The position numbers and the translations under genes were made by a program. Below are positions 30,528 through 39,414 of a DNA stretch of 54,241 nt, piece by piece. The notes under the pieces are model-generated. The model worked only from the letters and a program-made list of their open reading frames with translations, did not search any database and was not told the origin of the DNA. Numbering within the stretch: the stretch's first letter is position 1; the number at the start of each line of letters is the position of its first letter. The stretch comes from a virus. The stretch is from positions 1 through 54,241 of IMG/VR virus record IMGVR_UViG_3300048921_000323; one strand, given 5' to 3'.

Positions 30528-30884
30528 ATGAAGATCACGAACAACCACACCGGTCCCCTCGGGCTTCCGGACGGCACCATCCTGCCGCCGGGCGAGCAGA
30601 CTCCGGTCGCGAACTGGGAGCAGCTGAAGAAGAACTCGGTGGTTCAAGGCTGGGTGAAGGCCGAGATCCTGAGCATTACCAGTGGCGATCCCAGTGGCAG
30701 CGGCCCGGCTGCCGGCAGCAACCCGGGCGGCGAGGGCGGTGCCGACAAGGACGCACTGATCGCGCGCGCCAAGGAGCTGGGCATCGACGCCAAGGGCAAC
30801 TGGGGTCTGCCGAAGCTGCAGGCTGCCATCGCTGATGCCGAGAAGGCTGCGGCCGGCACCGGCAACCCGGGCGGCGAGGGCTGA
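30528..30884 (+). CDS. Head-associated protein with C-terminal SAP/HeH-like motif
   Basis: A 118-residue protein. The N-terminus has a GPLGLPDGTILPPGEQTPV segment typical of small capsid-associated proteins, a Gly/Ser-rich linker follows, and the C-terminus KDALIARAKELGIDAKGNWG looks like a small HeH/SAP nucleic-acid-binding helix pair. It lies between the capsid and connector genes. It may be a head fibre or completion protein; the identity is uncertain. Confidence 0.6.
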   Translation: MKITNNHTGPLGLPDGTILPPGEQTPVANWEQLKKNSVVQGWVKAEILSITSGDPSGSGPAAGSNPGGEGGADKDALIARAKELGIDAKGNWGLPKLQAAIADAEKAAAGTGNPGGEG

Positions 30885-30886
30885 CC

Positions 30887-31399
30887 ATGTACGGCACGCT
30901 GGAAGGCGCGGACAGCTACCACCAGGCGCGCGGCAACGCCGCCTGGGCAGCGGGATCGGACGACGCTCGGACCGGCGCGCTCGTCCGCGCCACGGACTAC
31001 ATCGACGGCCGGTACCGGGTGCTTCTCGCCTCCGGCCGCTGGTCGTCGCTGTTCCCCGGCGTACGCACTGCCGGGCGGGGCCAGCCGAACGAATGGCCCC
31101 GCACCGGTGCTGTGGACTACGACGGTGACCCGATCCAGCCCGATGAGATCCCGGATGAGGTCGAACGTGCTACCTACGAGGCGGCGCTGCGCGAGCTGGC
31201 CAACCCTGGCAGCCTGTCGCCTGACTTCGTCGCGGTGGAGCAGGTCACCAAGGAGAAGGTGGGTCCGATCGAGGTCAACTATGCCGATGGCACCGCCGCC
31301 GGCGCGACCCCGAACCGGCCGATCATTTCCGCCATCGATGAGATCTTGGCGCCGCTCCTGCACACGCCCGCGGTCGGTCCGACGGTGCGGGTCGTATGA
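30887..31399 (+). CDS. DnaT-like head completion adaptor
   Basis: A 170-residue protein similar to phage DnaT-like (DnaT_2) connector proteins: GTLEGADSYHQARGNAAWAA, RATDYIDGRYRVLL and EVERATYEAALRELANPGSL. These sit between the portal and the tail in siphophages. The genes for a stopper, minor head protein and tail terminator follow with overlapping ends. Confidence 0.72.
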   Translation: MYGTLEGADSYHQARGNAAWAAGSDDARTGALVRATDYIDGRYRVLLASGRWSSLFPGVRTAGRGQPNEWPRTGAVDYDGDPIQPDEIPDEVERATYEAALRELANPGSLSPDFVAVEQVTKEKVGPIEVNYADGTAAGATPNRPIISAIDEILAPLLHTPAVGPTVRVV

Positions 31400-31752
31400 G
31401 CGCCTTCTACGACCGAATGCAGGCCACGGCCACGCGGCTGATCGACCGTTACGGCTTCGCCGCGCAACTGGAGCGAGACGGCGCGCCCAACGGCCCGCCA
31501 CACAATCCGCAGCCCGGCACGCCGACGCTGCACAGCTGCAGGGCGGTGGAGCTGGAGTACAGCCTCACCAACCGCGATACCACGCTGGTGCTGCAGGGCG
31601 ACAAGCTCGGCCTGATCTCCACCGCGATCGACATTTCGCCGACCAAGGACGACCGGATCCTGCTGGGCGGCCAGCCTTTCCATTTCGTTGACCTGCAGCC
31701 GCTCTCCCCGGGTGGCCAGGTCCTGCTCTACGAATTCCACGCCCGACGCTGA
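31396..31752 (+). CDS. Head-tail stopper-like protein
   Basis: A 118-residue protein: an N-terminal helix with MQATATRLIDRYGFAAQLER, then a beta barrel-like sequence with DDRILLGGQPFHFVDLQPLS. Similar small proteins close the portal channel and join the tail. It overlaps the neighbouring genes by 4 nt and 1 nt. Confidence 0.6.
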   Translation: MSAFYDRMQATATRLIDRYGFAAQLERDGAPNGPPHNPQPGTPTLHSCRAVELEYSLTNRDTTLVLQGDKLGLISTAIDISPTKDDRILLGGQPFHFVDLQPLSPGGQVLLYEFHARR

Positions 31753-32828
31753 TGGCAAACCTCACCCCCCGCGAGCTGGAGATGCTGGCCAGGCGGCTGG
31801 AGCCGGCCATCCGCCGCGCGTTCGAGCAGGCCGTCGCTGGCGTGCGTTCGCAGGTGCAGTTGGACCTGCTCGCGGAGCTGCTGCGTGTCGGCCAGGTGGA
31901 TGCGGTGCTGGACGCGCTGGGCTTCGATGCGGAGCGATTCTCCCCGGTCGCCGAGTCGGTGCGGCAGGCGTTCGTTGCCGGCGGCGATGCCGGGCTGAAG
32001 GAGCTGCCCACCCTGTCCCTGCGGCAGCAGGTGCGCGGCGGCTACAACCCGTCGACCAACACACCGCTGTTGCGGTTCGGGTTCGACATGCGAAACCAGG
32101 GCGTGGAGACCTGGCTGCAGCAGAACTCGTCGCGCCTGATCACCGGCGTGGTGGAGGATCAGCGGGTGCTGGTGCGGCAGCTGCTGACGCGCGGCATGGC
32201 AGCCGGGATCAACCCGCGCCAGACCGCACTGGAGCTGGTGGGGCGGGTGGGCGAGACCGGTAGGCGTAGCGGCGGGGTGGTTGGCCTGACGGCGCAGCAG
32301 TCGCAATTTGTCGCGAACGTGCGGCAGCAGCTGGCCAGCGGTGACCCGGGGCAGATGGCGGCGTACTTTGACCGGCAGCGACGGGACAAGCGCCTGGATG
32401 GCATCGTTAAGCGGGCCATCGCCGCCGGCAAGCCGGTGTCGCAGGCTGACATCGACAAGATCGCCGGCCGCTACTCCGACCGCCTGCTGGCGCTGCGAGG
32501 CGAGATGATCGCCAGGACGGAGTCGCTGACGGCGATGAACGCCGGTCGAGATGAGGCCTACAGGCAGCAGATCGAGGCCGGCCGCCTGGCACCCGAGAAC
32601 GTCACGTGCGGCTGGTCGGATACGGGCGACGACCGGACCCGAAACAGTCACCGGGCCATGAACGGGCAGAAGCGCAGGTTCGGCGAGCCGTTTCAGACCC
32701 CGAGCGGGGCGTTGTTGCGGTTCCCCGGCGATACCGCCTTGGGCGCCGGGCCGGAGGAAACGATTGGCTGCCGCTGCACGAAGACGTATCAGGTGGACAT
32801 GGCGGCTGAGGTGAGGCGTGGCCAGTAA
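31752..32828 (+). CDS. Minor head protein (MuF/SPP1 gp7-like)
   Basis: A 358-residue protein with a helical N-terminal part and a C-terminal phage Mu protein-F domain: MIARTESLTAMNAGRDEAYR, then WSDTGDDRTRNSHRAMNGQK and the terminal ETIGCRCTKTYQ. These proteins enter the head and help DNA delivery or assembly. The usual MuF gene lies beside the portal; here it follows the connector genes. Confidence 0.82.
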   Translation: MANLTPRELEMLARRLEPAIRRAFEQAVAGVRSQVQLDLLAELLRVGQVDAVLDALGFDAERFSPVAESVRQAFVAGGDAGLKELPTLSLRQQVRGGYNPSTNTPLLRFGFDMRNQGVETWLQQNSSRLITGVVEDQRVLVRQLLTRGMAAGINPRQTALELVGRVGETGRRSGGVVGLTAQQSQFVANVRQQLASGDPGQMAAYFDRQRRDKRLDGIVKRAIAAGKPVSQADIDKIAGRYSDRLLALRGEMIARTESLTAMNAGRDEAYRQQIEAGRLAPENVTCGWSDTGDDRTRNSHRAMNGQKRRFGEPFQTPSGALLRFPGDTALGAGPEETIGCRCTKTYQVDMAAEVRRGQ

Positions 32829-33243
32829 GTTCAGCGCCCAGGTCCGCGCCTTTGCGGAGAAGGCCAAGGCCATGCAGCTGGCCGTCTTCCGCGAGTCGGC
32901 GCAACGCCTGATGGAAGAGGCGGGAACCCCCGAGGGCCAGGGAGGGAGGATGCCGGTGGATACCGGGTTCCTTCGAAACTCCCGGGCGGCCTCCCTCGAG
33001 GGCATGCCCACCAACGGCGCGATGGATCCCACGCTGGTGTTCGCCAGCATGGAGTTGGGCCAGACGGTGTGGGCCGGCTGGACTGCGGCCTATGCAATGC
33101 GCATGGAGCATGGGTTCTATGGCGAGGACAGCCTGGGCAGGACCTACGCCCAACCAGGTAAGGGATTCGCTCGGGCTGCGGCACAGCGCTGGGACTTCAT
33201 CGTGGCCGAGGTCACCGCAGAGGTGAAAGGACGGATGGGATGA
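32818..33243 (+). CDS. Tail-completion protein, HK97 gp10-like
   Basis: A 141-residue protein starting at GTG 32818 with GTGAGG upstream, overlapping the minor head gene by 11 nt. It has RMPVDTGFLRNSRAASLEGM, and TAAYAMRMEHGFYGEDSLGR in the middle. The PVDTGFLR segment is typical of the HK97 gp10/tail-completion group. It joins the tail tube to the head. Confidence 0.65.
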   Translation: MASKFSAQVRAFAEKAKAMQLAVFRESAQRLMEEAGTPEGQGGRMPVDTGFLRNSRAASLEGMPTNGAMDPTLVFASMELGQTVWAGWTAAYAMRMEHGFYGEDSLGRTYAQPGKGFARAAAQRWDFIVAEVTAEVKGRMG

Positions 33244-33644
33244 CGGACACCGAGATCTATGATGCCTTCGCCGGGCTTGTGGCCACCTTCGCCACGGCGG
33301 TCGGTTTGCCGTGCGCTTACCCCGGGCTGGGCTTCACGCCCCCGGCCTCGGGTGCATGGCTGGAGCTGCAGTGGTTCCCGAACCGAACGCAGAACTACGG
33401 CCTGGCCGATGACGGCCCGTCCCTGAAGCAGGGCTTCGGCCAGCTGGCGGCCTGCTATCGCCCCGGGAAGGGGATCATGGTGGGCACGGCGATCACGGAC
33501 AAGATCATTGCAGCCTTCGGGAAGGGGACCAAGTTCGCCGGCATGTCCGTCTACGAGATGCCCTCAACCAGCAGCATCATCCCGGACCCGGAGCGGATCA
33601 TGCACCCGGTGACCATCAGGTGGCGGGGGTTCGTGTCGGGGTAG
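33240..33644 (+). CDS. Tail terminator-like protein
   Basis: A 134-residue protein: an N-terminal helix (TEIYDAFAGLVATFATAVGL), the strand WLELQWFPNRTQNYGLADDG and KQGFGQLAACYRPGKGIMVG, then a strand with HPVTIRWRGF. This fits tail terminator proteins (DUF4128-type), which cap the tail tube at the right length. The gene overlaps its upstream neighbour by 4 nt. Confidence 0.68.
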   Translation: MTDTEIYDAFAGLVATFATAVGLPCAYPGLGFTPPASGAWLELQWFPNRTQNYGLADDGPSLKQGFGQLAACYRPGKGIMVGTAITDKIIAAFGKGTKFAGMSVYEMPSTSSIIPDPERIMHPVTIRWRGFVSG

Positions 33645-33653
33645 AATCCGGCC

Positions 33654-33893
33654 ATGAGCCCCAAGCCGCCCAAACTGCACCTGGTCAGCAGCGAGATCCC
33701 CAACGAGGGTGAGCTGCAGGCCATGCGCGATGCCATCACCCGCATGAAGCGGAACCGGCAGCTGCTGGATGAGTTCTGTGCGGAGCAGGCGCGGCTCGTC
33801 CGGGCCGAGTATCTGGCCTACGTCGAGGCGGGATTCACTCGGCCGCAGGCTATGCAGCTTGTGGCGGCGAAGCTGACACCGACTCCTAAGTAG
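33654..33893 (+). CDS. Small hypothetical structural-region protein
   Basis: A 79-residue helical protein with a basic N-terminus and two helices (LLDEFCAEQARLVRAEYLAY and QAMQLVAAKLT). No recognisable family. It may be a small tail assembly factor, or part of the inserted accessory segment that follows. Confidence 0.55.
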   Translation: MSPKPPKLHLVSSEIPNEGELQAMRDAITRMKRNRQLLDEFCAEQARLVRAEYLAYVEAGFTRPQAMQLVAAKLTPTPK

Positions 33894-33929
33894 CCCACAA
33901 TGCGCTCATCACATGGATGAGGTACTGCA

Positions 33930-34301
33930 ATGAGTGGTCTGCATTTGAAGTTGACGGAATCTGACGGTCGTGGCCCCACTGGTATCGACATGGTGATCGA
34001 GGTTGCCCTGAGTGCAGCACCCGTGTCGCCGGTCACCTTGGGGAGCTACCACGGAGCGGTCGGTCTTGTTGCGGATGCGTTCGCATCCGACCAATCTCTA
34101 CCGACCAATGGTTTCTCTGTCGAGTTCGACGCGCAGGGCGAGGATGAAGTTGTGGTCTACGCCACGGATGTCCACGGCAGAAAATGGAAGCCGGTGTACA
34201 CACTGAAGTGTCACGGATCCGTTAGCCCGAGCACATTGGTTTCATGCGAGCCGTTTACCTACGGGCAAGGGAGGAAGGTCCGAAACCTCTACGTTGACTG
34301 A
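33930..34301 (+). CDS. Inserted accessory gene in the tail region
   Basis: A 123-residue beta-rich protein (GLHLKLTESDGRGPTGIDMV and DEVVVYATDVHGRKWKPVYT) with no known family. Its codon use and GC content are lower than those of the structural genes around it. It is followed by two strong terminators before the tail tube gene. This pattern (own composition, own terminator, no place in the virion order) is that of a moron expressed independently of the late operon. A promoter could lie in 33894-33929, but I see no convincing boxes. Confidence 0.6.
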   Translation: MSGLHLKLTESDGRGPTGIDMVIEVALSAAPVSPVTLGSYHGAVGLVADAFASDQSLPTNGFSVEFDAQGEDEVVVYATDVHGRKWKPVYTLKCHGSVSPSTLVSCEPFTYGQGRKVRNLYVD

Positions 34302-34359
34302 GTGTCTCTGCTCCTTTGACCTAGCAAGAGCAGGTTAGAAGTCCCAAGTGTTTACAACT

Positions 34360-34383
34360 GGCCCGCCCATAAGCGGGCCTTTT
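34360..34383 (+). terminator. First of two tandem terminators
   Basis: GGCCCGC pairs with GCGGGCC over 7 bp with a 6-nt loop, followed by TTTT. It ends transcription from the inserted gene just upstream. Confidence 0.85.
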
Positions 34384-34397
34384 GCTTTCCCAACGAC

Positions 34398-34420
34398 CCC
34401 GCCCCGTGGCGGGTTTTTTT
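34398..34420 (+). terminator. Second of two tandem terminators
   Basis: CCCGCC pairs with GGCGGG around a 4-nt loop, followed by seven T residues, a strong intrinsic terminator. Late transcription must read through it to reach the tail genes, which fits Q-type antitermination. Confidence 0.88.
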
Positions 34421-34445
34421 ACGCCCATCGCGAGGAGATACGGCT

Positions 34446-34916
34446 ATGGCCGCTGAAGCAAAGACCAACGCAGGTTCCAAGCTCTACATTTGCGTTACCC
34501 CCAAGAACGAAGAGCTGACGGAGAGCCAGTTCAAGGCCTTGCAGTACGTGCAGGTCAAGAAGGTTGGCAGCGTCGGCGAGCGTGGCATCAACACCAATAT
34601 CGTCACCTACGACACCTGGGACACCTTGGTCGCCCTGAAGGGCAAGGGCATCACCAACGCCGGCGACCCGCCGGTGGAAGTGGCCGAAGACCTGACCGAC
34701 CCGGGCCAGGTGGCGATGCGTGCTGCTGGAGCCCCGAATGTCGCGGACGCCTATGCCTTCAAGGTGGAGCGCGCCGACGGCTCCGTCGAGTACCTGCGTG
34801 GCCTGGTCGCCGGCCCGAATACCCCCGGTGGCCGCAACGAGGACTTCGTGCTCAACACCTACGTGCTGGGTCTGAACCAGGTGCCGATCGTGGTACCCGC
34901 CCCGGTCACCCCGTAA
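34446..34916 (+). CDS. Major tail (tube) protein
   Basis: A 156-residue protein that forms the tail tube. It has AGSKLYICVTPKNEELTESQ, then QVKKVGSVGERGINTNIVTY and TWDTLVALKGKGITNAGDPP. The GAGGAG-like site before 34446 and its position before the tail chaperones and tape measure fit. This family of short tube proteins is common in xanthomonad and pseudomonad siphophages. Confidence 0.8.
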   Translation: MAAEAKTNAGSKLYICVTPKNEELTESQFKALQYVQVKKVGSVGERGINTNIVTYDTWDTLVALKGKGITNAGDPPVEVAEDLTDPGQVAMRAAGAPNVADAYAFKVERADGSVEYLRGLVAGPNTPGGRNEDFVLNTYVLGLNQVPIVVPAPVTP

Positions 34917-34922
34917 CCGAAT

Positions 34923-34981
34923 ACCGGCGGGGTAGGGCGCGCGCCTGAAAGGCTGCCTGATCCGACAGCTTCCCCGCCGGT
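34923..34981 (+). other. Long-loop inverted repeat after the tail tube gene
   Basis: ACCGGCGGGG and CCCCGCCGGT are perfect 10-bp inverted repeats separated by 39 nt. No T tract follows. The structure could stabilise the abundant tail tube message or limit read-through to the chaperone genes. Confidence 0.55.
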
Positions 34982-35011
34982 TCCCTCTCGGATCGCAACA
35001 AGGATCACGAC

Positions 35012-35404
35012 ATGACGGAACTGACCAACATCGTGGCGGCAGAGCGCCGCCTGGAAATCCTGCACCCGGGCAACGAGGAGGAGGTGGGGCTGGTGCTGCT
35101 CCTGCTGCCCGACAGCCACCCGCAGGTGCGCGCAGCGGCTCGCAAGTCGGCCAACGAGCGCATGGCCTACCGCGGCAAGGTGACGGCAGAGCAGCTGGAA
35201 GCCGCCCGCATGGGCATGCTCACTGCATCCATCAGCGGCTGGGAGTGGAAGGGGGAGCTGACCTTCCACGGCGAGAAGCCCGCGTTTGACCAGCACACCC
35301 TGACCGCCCTGCTCAAGGAGCTGCCCTGGGTTGCGGAACAGGCCGACATCGCCCTGAGTGACCGGGCTGCGTTCTTTCGCGGGCCTGACGAAGAAGGCGG
35401 CTGA
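35012..35404 (+). CDS. Tail assembly chaperone (gpG-like)
   Basis: A 130-residue protein between tail tube and tape measure, where siphophages encode their first assembly chaperone. It has VLLLLPDSHPQVRAAARKSA, a helix EQLEAARMGMLTASISGWEW, and a C-terminal end with EQADIALSDRAAFF. It would coat the tape measure before tube polymerisation. It overlaps the next frame by 47 nt. Confidence 0.7.
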   Translation: MTELTNIVAAERRLEILHPGNEEEVGLVLLLLPDSHPQVRAAARKSANERMAYRGKVTAEQLEAARMGMLTASISGWEWKGELTFHGEKPAFDQHTLTALLKELPWVAEQADIALSDRAAFFRGPDEEGG

Positions 35405-35732
35405 CGCCACCTACATCGCCGTCCGCTACGACATGGCTGATGAGAACGGCGAAACCCGGCGCCAGCGCAACGCGCGCTTCGATGCCAAGTCCCCAGAGCT
35501 ACAGGTCCCGGACGCGATTACCCACGTCTGGGAGTGGTTCTGGCAGCTCTCCGGCCGCCGACACAGCGGCCCGGAGGCGTTGACGTTTGCTGACGTGGGC
35601 GAATGGAGTCGCCTGCTGCAAATCGACCTCCTGCCAGAGGAGGTGCAGATGCTCCTGGCGATGGATGACCAGTACCTCCGCGCGGTGCGCGAAGACCAGA
35701 AAGCCGCGCGTGAGCGGGCACAGCAGCAGTAG
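35358..35732 (+). CDS. Second tail chaperone frame (DUF1799-like)
   Basis: A frame of 124 residues beginning with GTG 35358 inside the previous gene and ending just before the tape measure. It carries ITHVWEWFWQLSGRRHSGPE and WSRLLQIDLLPEEVQMLLAM as in DUF1799 and other T-frame proteins. In many phages this region is made by ribosomal frameshift from the upstream gene. Here the second frame is +1 (or -2) relative to the first, not the usual -1, so independent initiation or an unusual shift must be considered. Confidence 0.65.
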   Translation: MTGLRSFAGLTKKAADATYIAVRYDMADENGETRRQRNARFDAKSPELQVPDAITHVWEWFWQLSGRRHSGPEALTFADVGEWSRLLQIDLLPEEVQMLLAMDDQYLRAVREDQKAARERAQQQ

Positions 35733-35746
35733 AACGGGAGCCCCAG

Positions 35747-38700
35747 ATGGATATCGCCGAGCTTGGCTACAAGGTCGACAGCAGTGGCCTGGTCGAAGGC
35801 ACGAAGGCACTGGACGAGAACGCAGCGGCCGCCGATCGCGCCGGTGGTGCTGCTGATCGTCTGGACCGGGACTACCAGTCGCTGGCTAGGACCGTAGAGC
35901 GCTCCTCCAGCGTGCTTGGGGACCGCCTCGGTGGTGCCCTGGACCGCATCGGCACCGGTACCGGCGCGGTCATCGGTGAGCTGCAGCTGCTCAACCGGAC
36001 CAACACCGAGATCCTGGCTTCGCTCGGGGCGCTGGATGGGAAGCTGGCCAGCACCGCCGGGCAGGTTCAGGCCTACGGTGCCGCCGGCAGCGCGGCAGCT
36101 GCCTCCACGGCGCAGGTGGCCACCGCCAGTCAGCAGTTGGAGCAGCAGCTGGGCCAGCAGGAAGCCCGCTACAAGGCGGTGGCCCAGCAGGCAATGGCGT
36201 GGACCCAGAGCAATCAGGCAGCGAACCTGTCCGAGCGCGCACTGGCTGAGGCCGCAAGGGACGCGGCCCTGGGCATCGACCACAAGGCCCGCGTCATGGC
36301 CATGGCGGGTAGCGAGCAGGAGCGGATGACTGCCCGCGCGCGCGCCCTGCAGGAGGCCGAGGCCCGGTCGGCCAATGAGGCCCGGCAGGCCGCTGCCGCG
36401 GTCGAGGCTCAGAAGATCAACCTGCAGCAGCTGCTGGGGCAGATCGACCCGACCGTGGGTGCGCTGAACCGGTTGGCGGCCATGGAAGAGCGGCTGGAGC
36501 GCGCGCACAAGGCAGGGCTGGTGAACCCGGCGATCTTCGATCAGTACCAGACCAAAATCGACGCCATGCGCACGTCCGTGCTTAACGCCACTGGTGCGCA
36601 GAACGGCATGGGGCAGTCGGCCAAGCAGCTGCAGAACAACCTGCGCATGATCCCCATGCAGGTGACCGACATCACCACCAGCCTGATCAGCGGCCAGCCT
36701 GCGTGGATGGTGGCGATCCAGCAGGGCGGGCAGCTGAAGGATCAGTTCGGCGGCATCGGCCCGGCTGCCCGCGCCGTGGGTGGCTACGTGATGGGCCTGA
36801 TCAACCCGCTGACCCTCGGGGCTGCTGCCTTGGCGGCCATGGTGCTGGCTGCAAAGCAGAGCCAGGAGCAGCTGTTCGACTTCCAGAAGGAACTGATCCT
36901 CAGCGGGCAGGGTGCCTTGATCGGCGTGGATGGCTTCGAAGCGCTGGCCAGTAGCATCGACCGACTTGAAGGCGTATCGCGCGGCGGCGCTGTGTCGGCG
37001 CTCACCGAGACGGCGAAGGCCGGCCGCTTCGCCGGTGAGCAGTTTGAACTGGTGGCCGCCGCTGCTGCGCGCATGGAGGCTTCTACGGGGCGCGCTGCGT
37101 CTGCGACGGTCAGCGCCTTCCAGGCCATCGCCAAGGATCCGGTGGAGGGCCTGCTGAAGCTCAATGACGCAGAGCGGTTCCTCACGACGGCGCAGCTGCA
37201 GCGCATCACCGCCCTCCAGGAAGAGGGCAGGTCCCAGCAGGCGGCCAGCGAGGCGATCCAGATCTACGCAACGCACTTGGACGACGTGGCCAACCGCACC
37301 GAAGCGGTCATGCCGGGAATGTCGAAGTGGTGGCGTGACCTGAAGGACGACATCGGCGGCGCATGGAGCGCCATCGGCAACGTCACCGGGGCCATCAATG
37401 ACCTGGCCGGAGAATGGGGCGTACTGGCCCGCCTGCCGCGGCTGAGCGACATGCTGGGGCTGGGCGTGGCCGGCAGCACCTTGGTGAAGAACCTGGGCCT
37501 GCCGTCGCTCACCGACGCGCTGAACGGCGTCTCCTCGCGCATTCGCGGCCTGCCTCCCATGCCGGCTGCCATCGATGAGGGCGGCTTGGACCCGCAGACC
37601 GCCCGTGACTTGGCTACGGTCAGCCAGGAGCGAGCCACGGCTGAACGGTCCGCTGCTGAGGCCATCAATGCGCAGGTGGCCGGCCTCGACCGCGCCACGG
37701 CGAAGGAAGCGGCCCGGCTGAAGATCATCGCCCAGTACAACCGGCTGGCCGACAACGACGCACGACACTTCGACGGGTCCATGCAGCGGCTGATCGCCAA
37801 GGCCCAGGGTGACGTCGACAAGCAGTTCAACCGCGCCGCTGGTGTGGGCAAGCGCAATGCAGACGACAACGCAGCGCAGACCATGCTCGCCAACGCTCAA
37901 CGGCAGATCCAGGCCAACGAGCAGTTGCTGGACACCGGGGTCAAGCTGACCGAGAGCGAGCGCCTGGCCGCCAAGATCAAGCAGGAGCTGGACCAGAAGA
38001 CCAACACCATGACTGCTTCCACGCGGGCGCTGCTGGTGGCCGAGCGGGAGCAGCTGCTGGCCTCGGGGCAGAAGGCTGCCGCGTTCGAGAAGGAGCGGCA
38101 AGCCACGGAGGCGCTGGCGCGGCAGCAAGCCATCCTCAACCAGGCCAGCAGCAACCGGGACCGCTCCAACGAGCTGGACCTGATGGGCATGGGGCGAGGC
38201 GGTGATGCTGTGGCCATGCTCCGCCGACAGCTGGACATCCAGCGCGAGTATCAGGACGAGCTGAAGCGCCTGGGCAGCCGCGACGTCGCCAAGGACAAGG
38301 AGACGTGGGACCTGATGGCTGCCAACGCGGCATCGTTCCGTGACCAGGAGCTGGCCAAGGAGCGTGTGTTCCAGGAGGCCCGTTTGGGGATGCTGGGCGA
38401 CTGGCGCGCCGGTGCGCGGCGTGCGTGGGAGGACTACGCCTTTGCCGCCAACAACGCCATGGAGAACGCCAGCGGCGTCATAAACACCGCGCTATCGGGC
38501 TGGGAGGACGCATGGGTACGGTTCGCGCAGACCGGGAAGCTGTCGTTCAAGGACCTGGCCAACTCCATCGTGGCCGATCTCGCACGCATCGCAGCCAAAC
38601 AGGCCGCGGTGGGCATCATCAATGCGGTGGCCAGTGCTTGGGGTGGGGGCGGCGCATACACCGGCAACGGTGCCGGGGCTGGGTCCATCGGTGGGTTCGG

Positions 38701-39079
38701 CAACAACCTCGGCAACTTCGGCGGTGGCAGGGCCAACGGCGGCCCGGTACGCGGCTCGACGCTCTACGAAGTGGGCGAGGGTGGCAAGCCGGAGCTTTTC
38801 GATGACGGCAGCGGGCGCACCTACCTCATCCCGGGCAACGACGGTCGTGTCATCCCCGCCGCGCCTGCCGCAGCTGGAGTCGCCGCGTCCGGCGTAACGC
38901 AGGTGAGCGTCCAGGTGATCGTCAACAGCGATGGCACCACCGACGTCGACGGCGATACCTCGCTGATGCAGCAGTTCGGTCAGGAGCTGGGTCGTTTCGT
39001 AGAGGGCAAGTACCGAGAGCTGCAGATGAAGGACATGCGCCCTGGCGGCGCCCTCCACGCGATGGGAGCCCGCCGATGA
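35747..39079 (+). CDS. Tape measure protein
   Basis: A 1110-residue protein that sets tail length and travels down the tube. It has a coiled-coil N-terminal part full of Ala and Gln, a membrane-prone segment near 345-370 (LINPLTLGAAALAAMVLAAK), long helices through 800, and a C-terminal lambda-H-like domain with WVRFAQTGKLSFKDLANSIV and LYEVGEGGKPELFDDGSGRT. The length predicts a tail of roughly 160 nm by the usual 0.15 nm per residue rule. Confidence 0.9.
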   Translation: MDIAELGYKVDSSGLVEGTKALDENAAAADRAGGAADRLDRDYQSLARTVERSSSVLGDRLGGALDRIGTGTGAVIGELQLLNRTNTEILASLGALDGKLASTAGQVQAYGAAGSAAAASTAQVATASQQLEQQLGQQEARYKAVAQQAMAWTQSNQAANLSERALAEAARDAALGIDHKARVMAMAGSEQERMTARARALQEAEARSANEARQAAAAVEAQKINLQQLLGQIDPTVGALNRLAAMEERLERAHKAGLVNPAIFDQYQTKIDAMRTSVLNATGAQNGMGQSAKQLQNNLRMIPMQVTDITTSLISGQPAWMVAIQQGGQLKDQFGGIGPAARAVGGYVMGLINPLTLGAAALAAMVLAAKQSQEQLFDFQKELILSGQGALIGVDGFEALASSIDRLEGVSRGGAVSALTETAKAGRFAGEQFELVAAAAARMEASTGRAASATVSAFQAIAKDPVEGLLKLNDAERFLTTAQLQRITALQEEGRSQQAASEAIQIYATHLDDVANRTEAVMPGMSKWWRDLKDDIGGAWSAIGNVTGAINDLAGEWGVLARLPRLSDMLGLGVAGSTLVKNLGLPSLTDALNGVSSRIRGLPPMPAAIDEGGLDPQTARDLATVSQERATAERSAAEAINAQVAGLDRATAKEAARLKIIAQYNRLADNDARHFDGSMQRLIAKAQGDVDKQFNRAAGVGKRNADDNAAQTMLANAQRQIQANEQLLDTGVKLTESERLAAKIKQELDQKTNTMTASTRALLVAEREQLLASGQKAAAFEKERQATEALARQQAILNQASSNRDRSNELDLMGMGRGGDAVAMLRRQLDIQREYQDELKRLGSRDVAKDKETWDLMAANAASFRDQELAKERVFQEARLGMLGDWRAGARRAWEDYAFAANNAMENASGVINTALSGWEDAWVRFAQTGKLSFKDLANSIVADLARIAAKQAAVGIINAVASAWGGGGAYTGNGAGAGSIGGFGNNLGNFGGGRANGGPVRGSTLYEVGEGGKPELFDDGSGRTYLIPGNDGRVIPAAPAAAGVAASGVTQVSVQVIVNSDGTTDVDGDTSLMQQFGQELGRFVEGKYRELQMKDMRPGGALHAMGARR

Positions 39080-39405
39080 CCGACACCTTCATTTGGAAGC
39101 CGACCAGCACAGGCGGCGGCACGGCCAACGCTGCCGTGCGCCGGGTGCAGTTTGGGGATGGCTACCGGCAGGTGGCGCCCGATGGACTCAACCCGCGCAC
39201 CCGCAGTTACCAGCTCACCTTCACCGGCTCGCAGGCGCGCATCAACGAGATCATCGACTTCCTCGATGCGCATGTCGGCCGCTCCTTCTACTGGCAGGGC
39301 CCTCGTGGGTTGCTGCTCTTCGAATGCCCCACGCACAGCGAGCCGTTCCCGACCGGCTTGGTGCACACCGTCACCGCCACCTTTGAACAGACCTTCCAGC
39401 CTTAA
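39076..39405 (+). CDS. Minor tail protein M
   Basis: A 109-residue protein matching the lambda gpM family (Phage_min_tail): FIWKPTSTGG, RRVQFGDGYRQVAPDGLNPR, then LDAHVGRSFYWQGPRG. It contributes to the tail tip. It overlaps the tape measure stop by 4 nt. Confidence 0.88.
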   Translation: MTDTFIWKPTSTGGGTANAAVRRVQFGDGYRQVAPDGLNPRTRSYQLTFTGSQARINEIIDFLDAHVGRSFYWQGPRGLLLFECPTHSEPFPTGLVHTVTATFEQTFQP

Positions 39406-39414
39406 GGAGCCGAC

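Noticed and set aside
35012-35732. Classical lambda-type -1 G/GT frameshift
   Set aside because: The second frame is +1 (or -2) relative to the first, so a -1 shift cannot join them.
35426-38128. 900-codon minus-strand frame
   Set aside because: A shadow of the tape measure gene; no ribosome site and unnatural composition.
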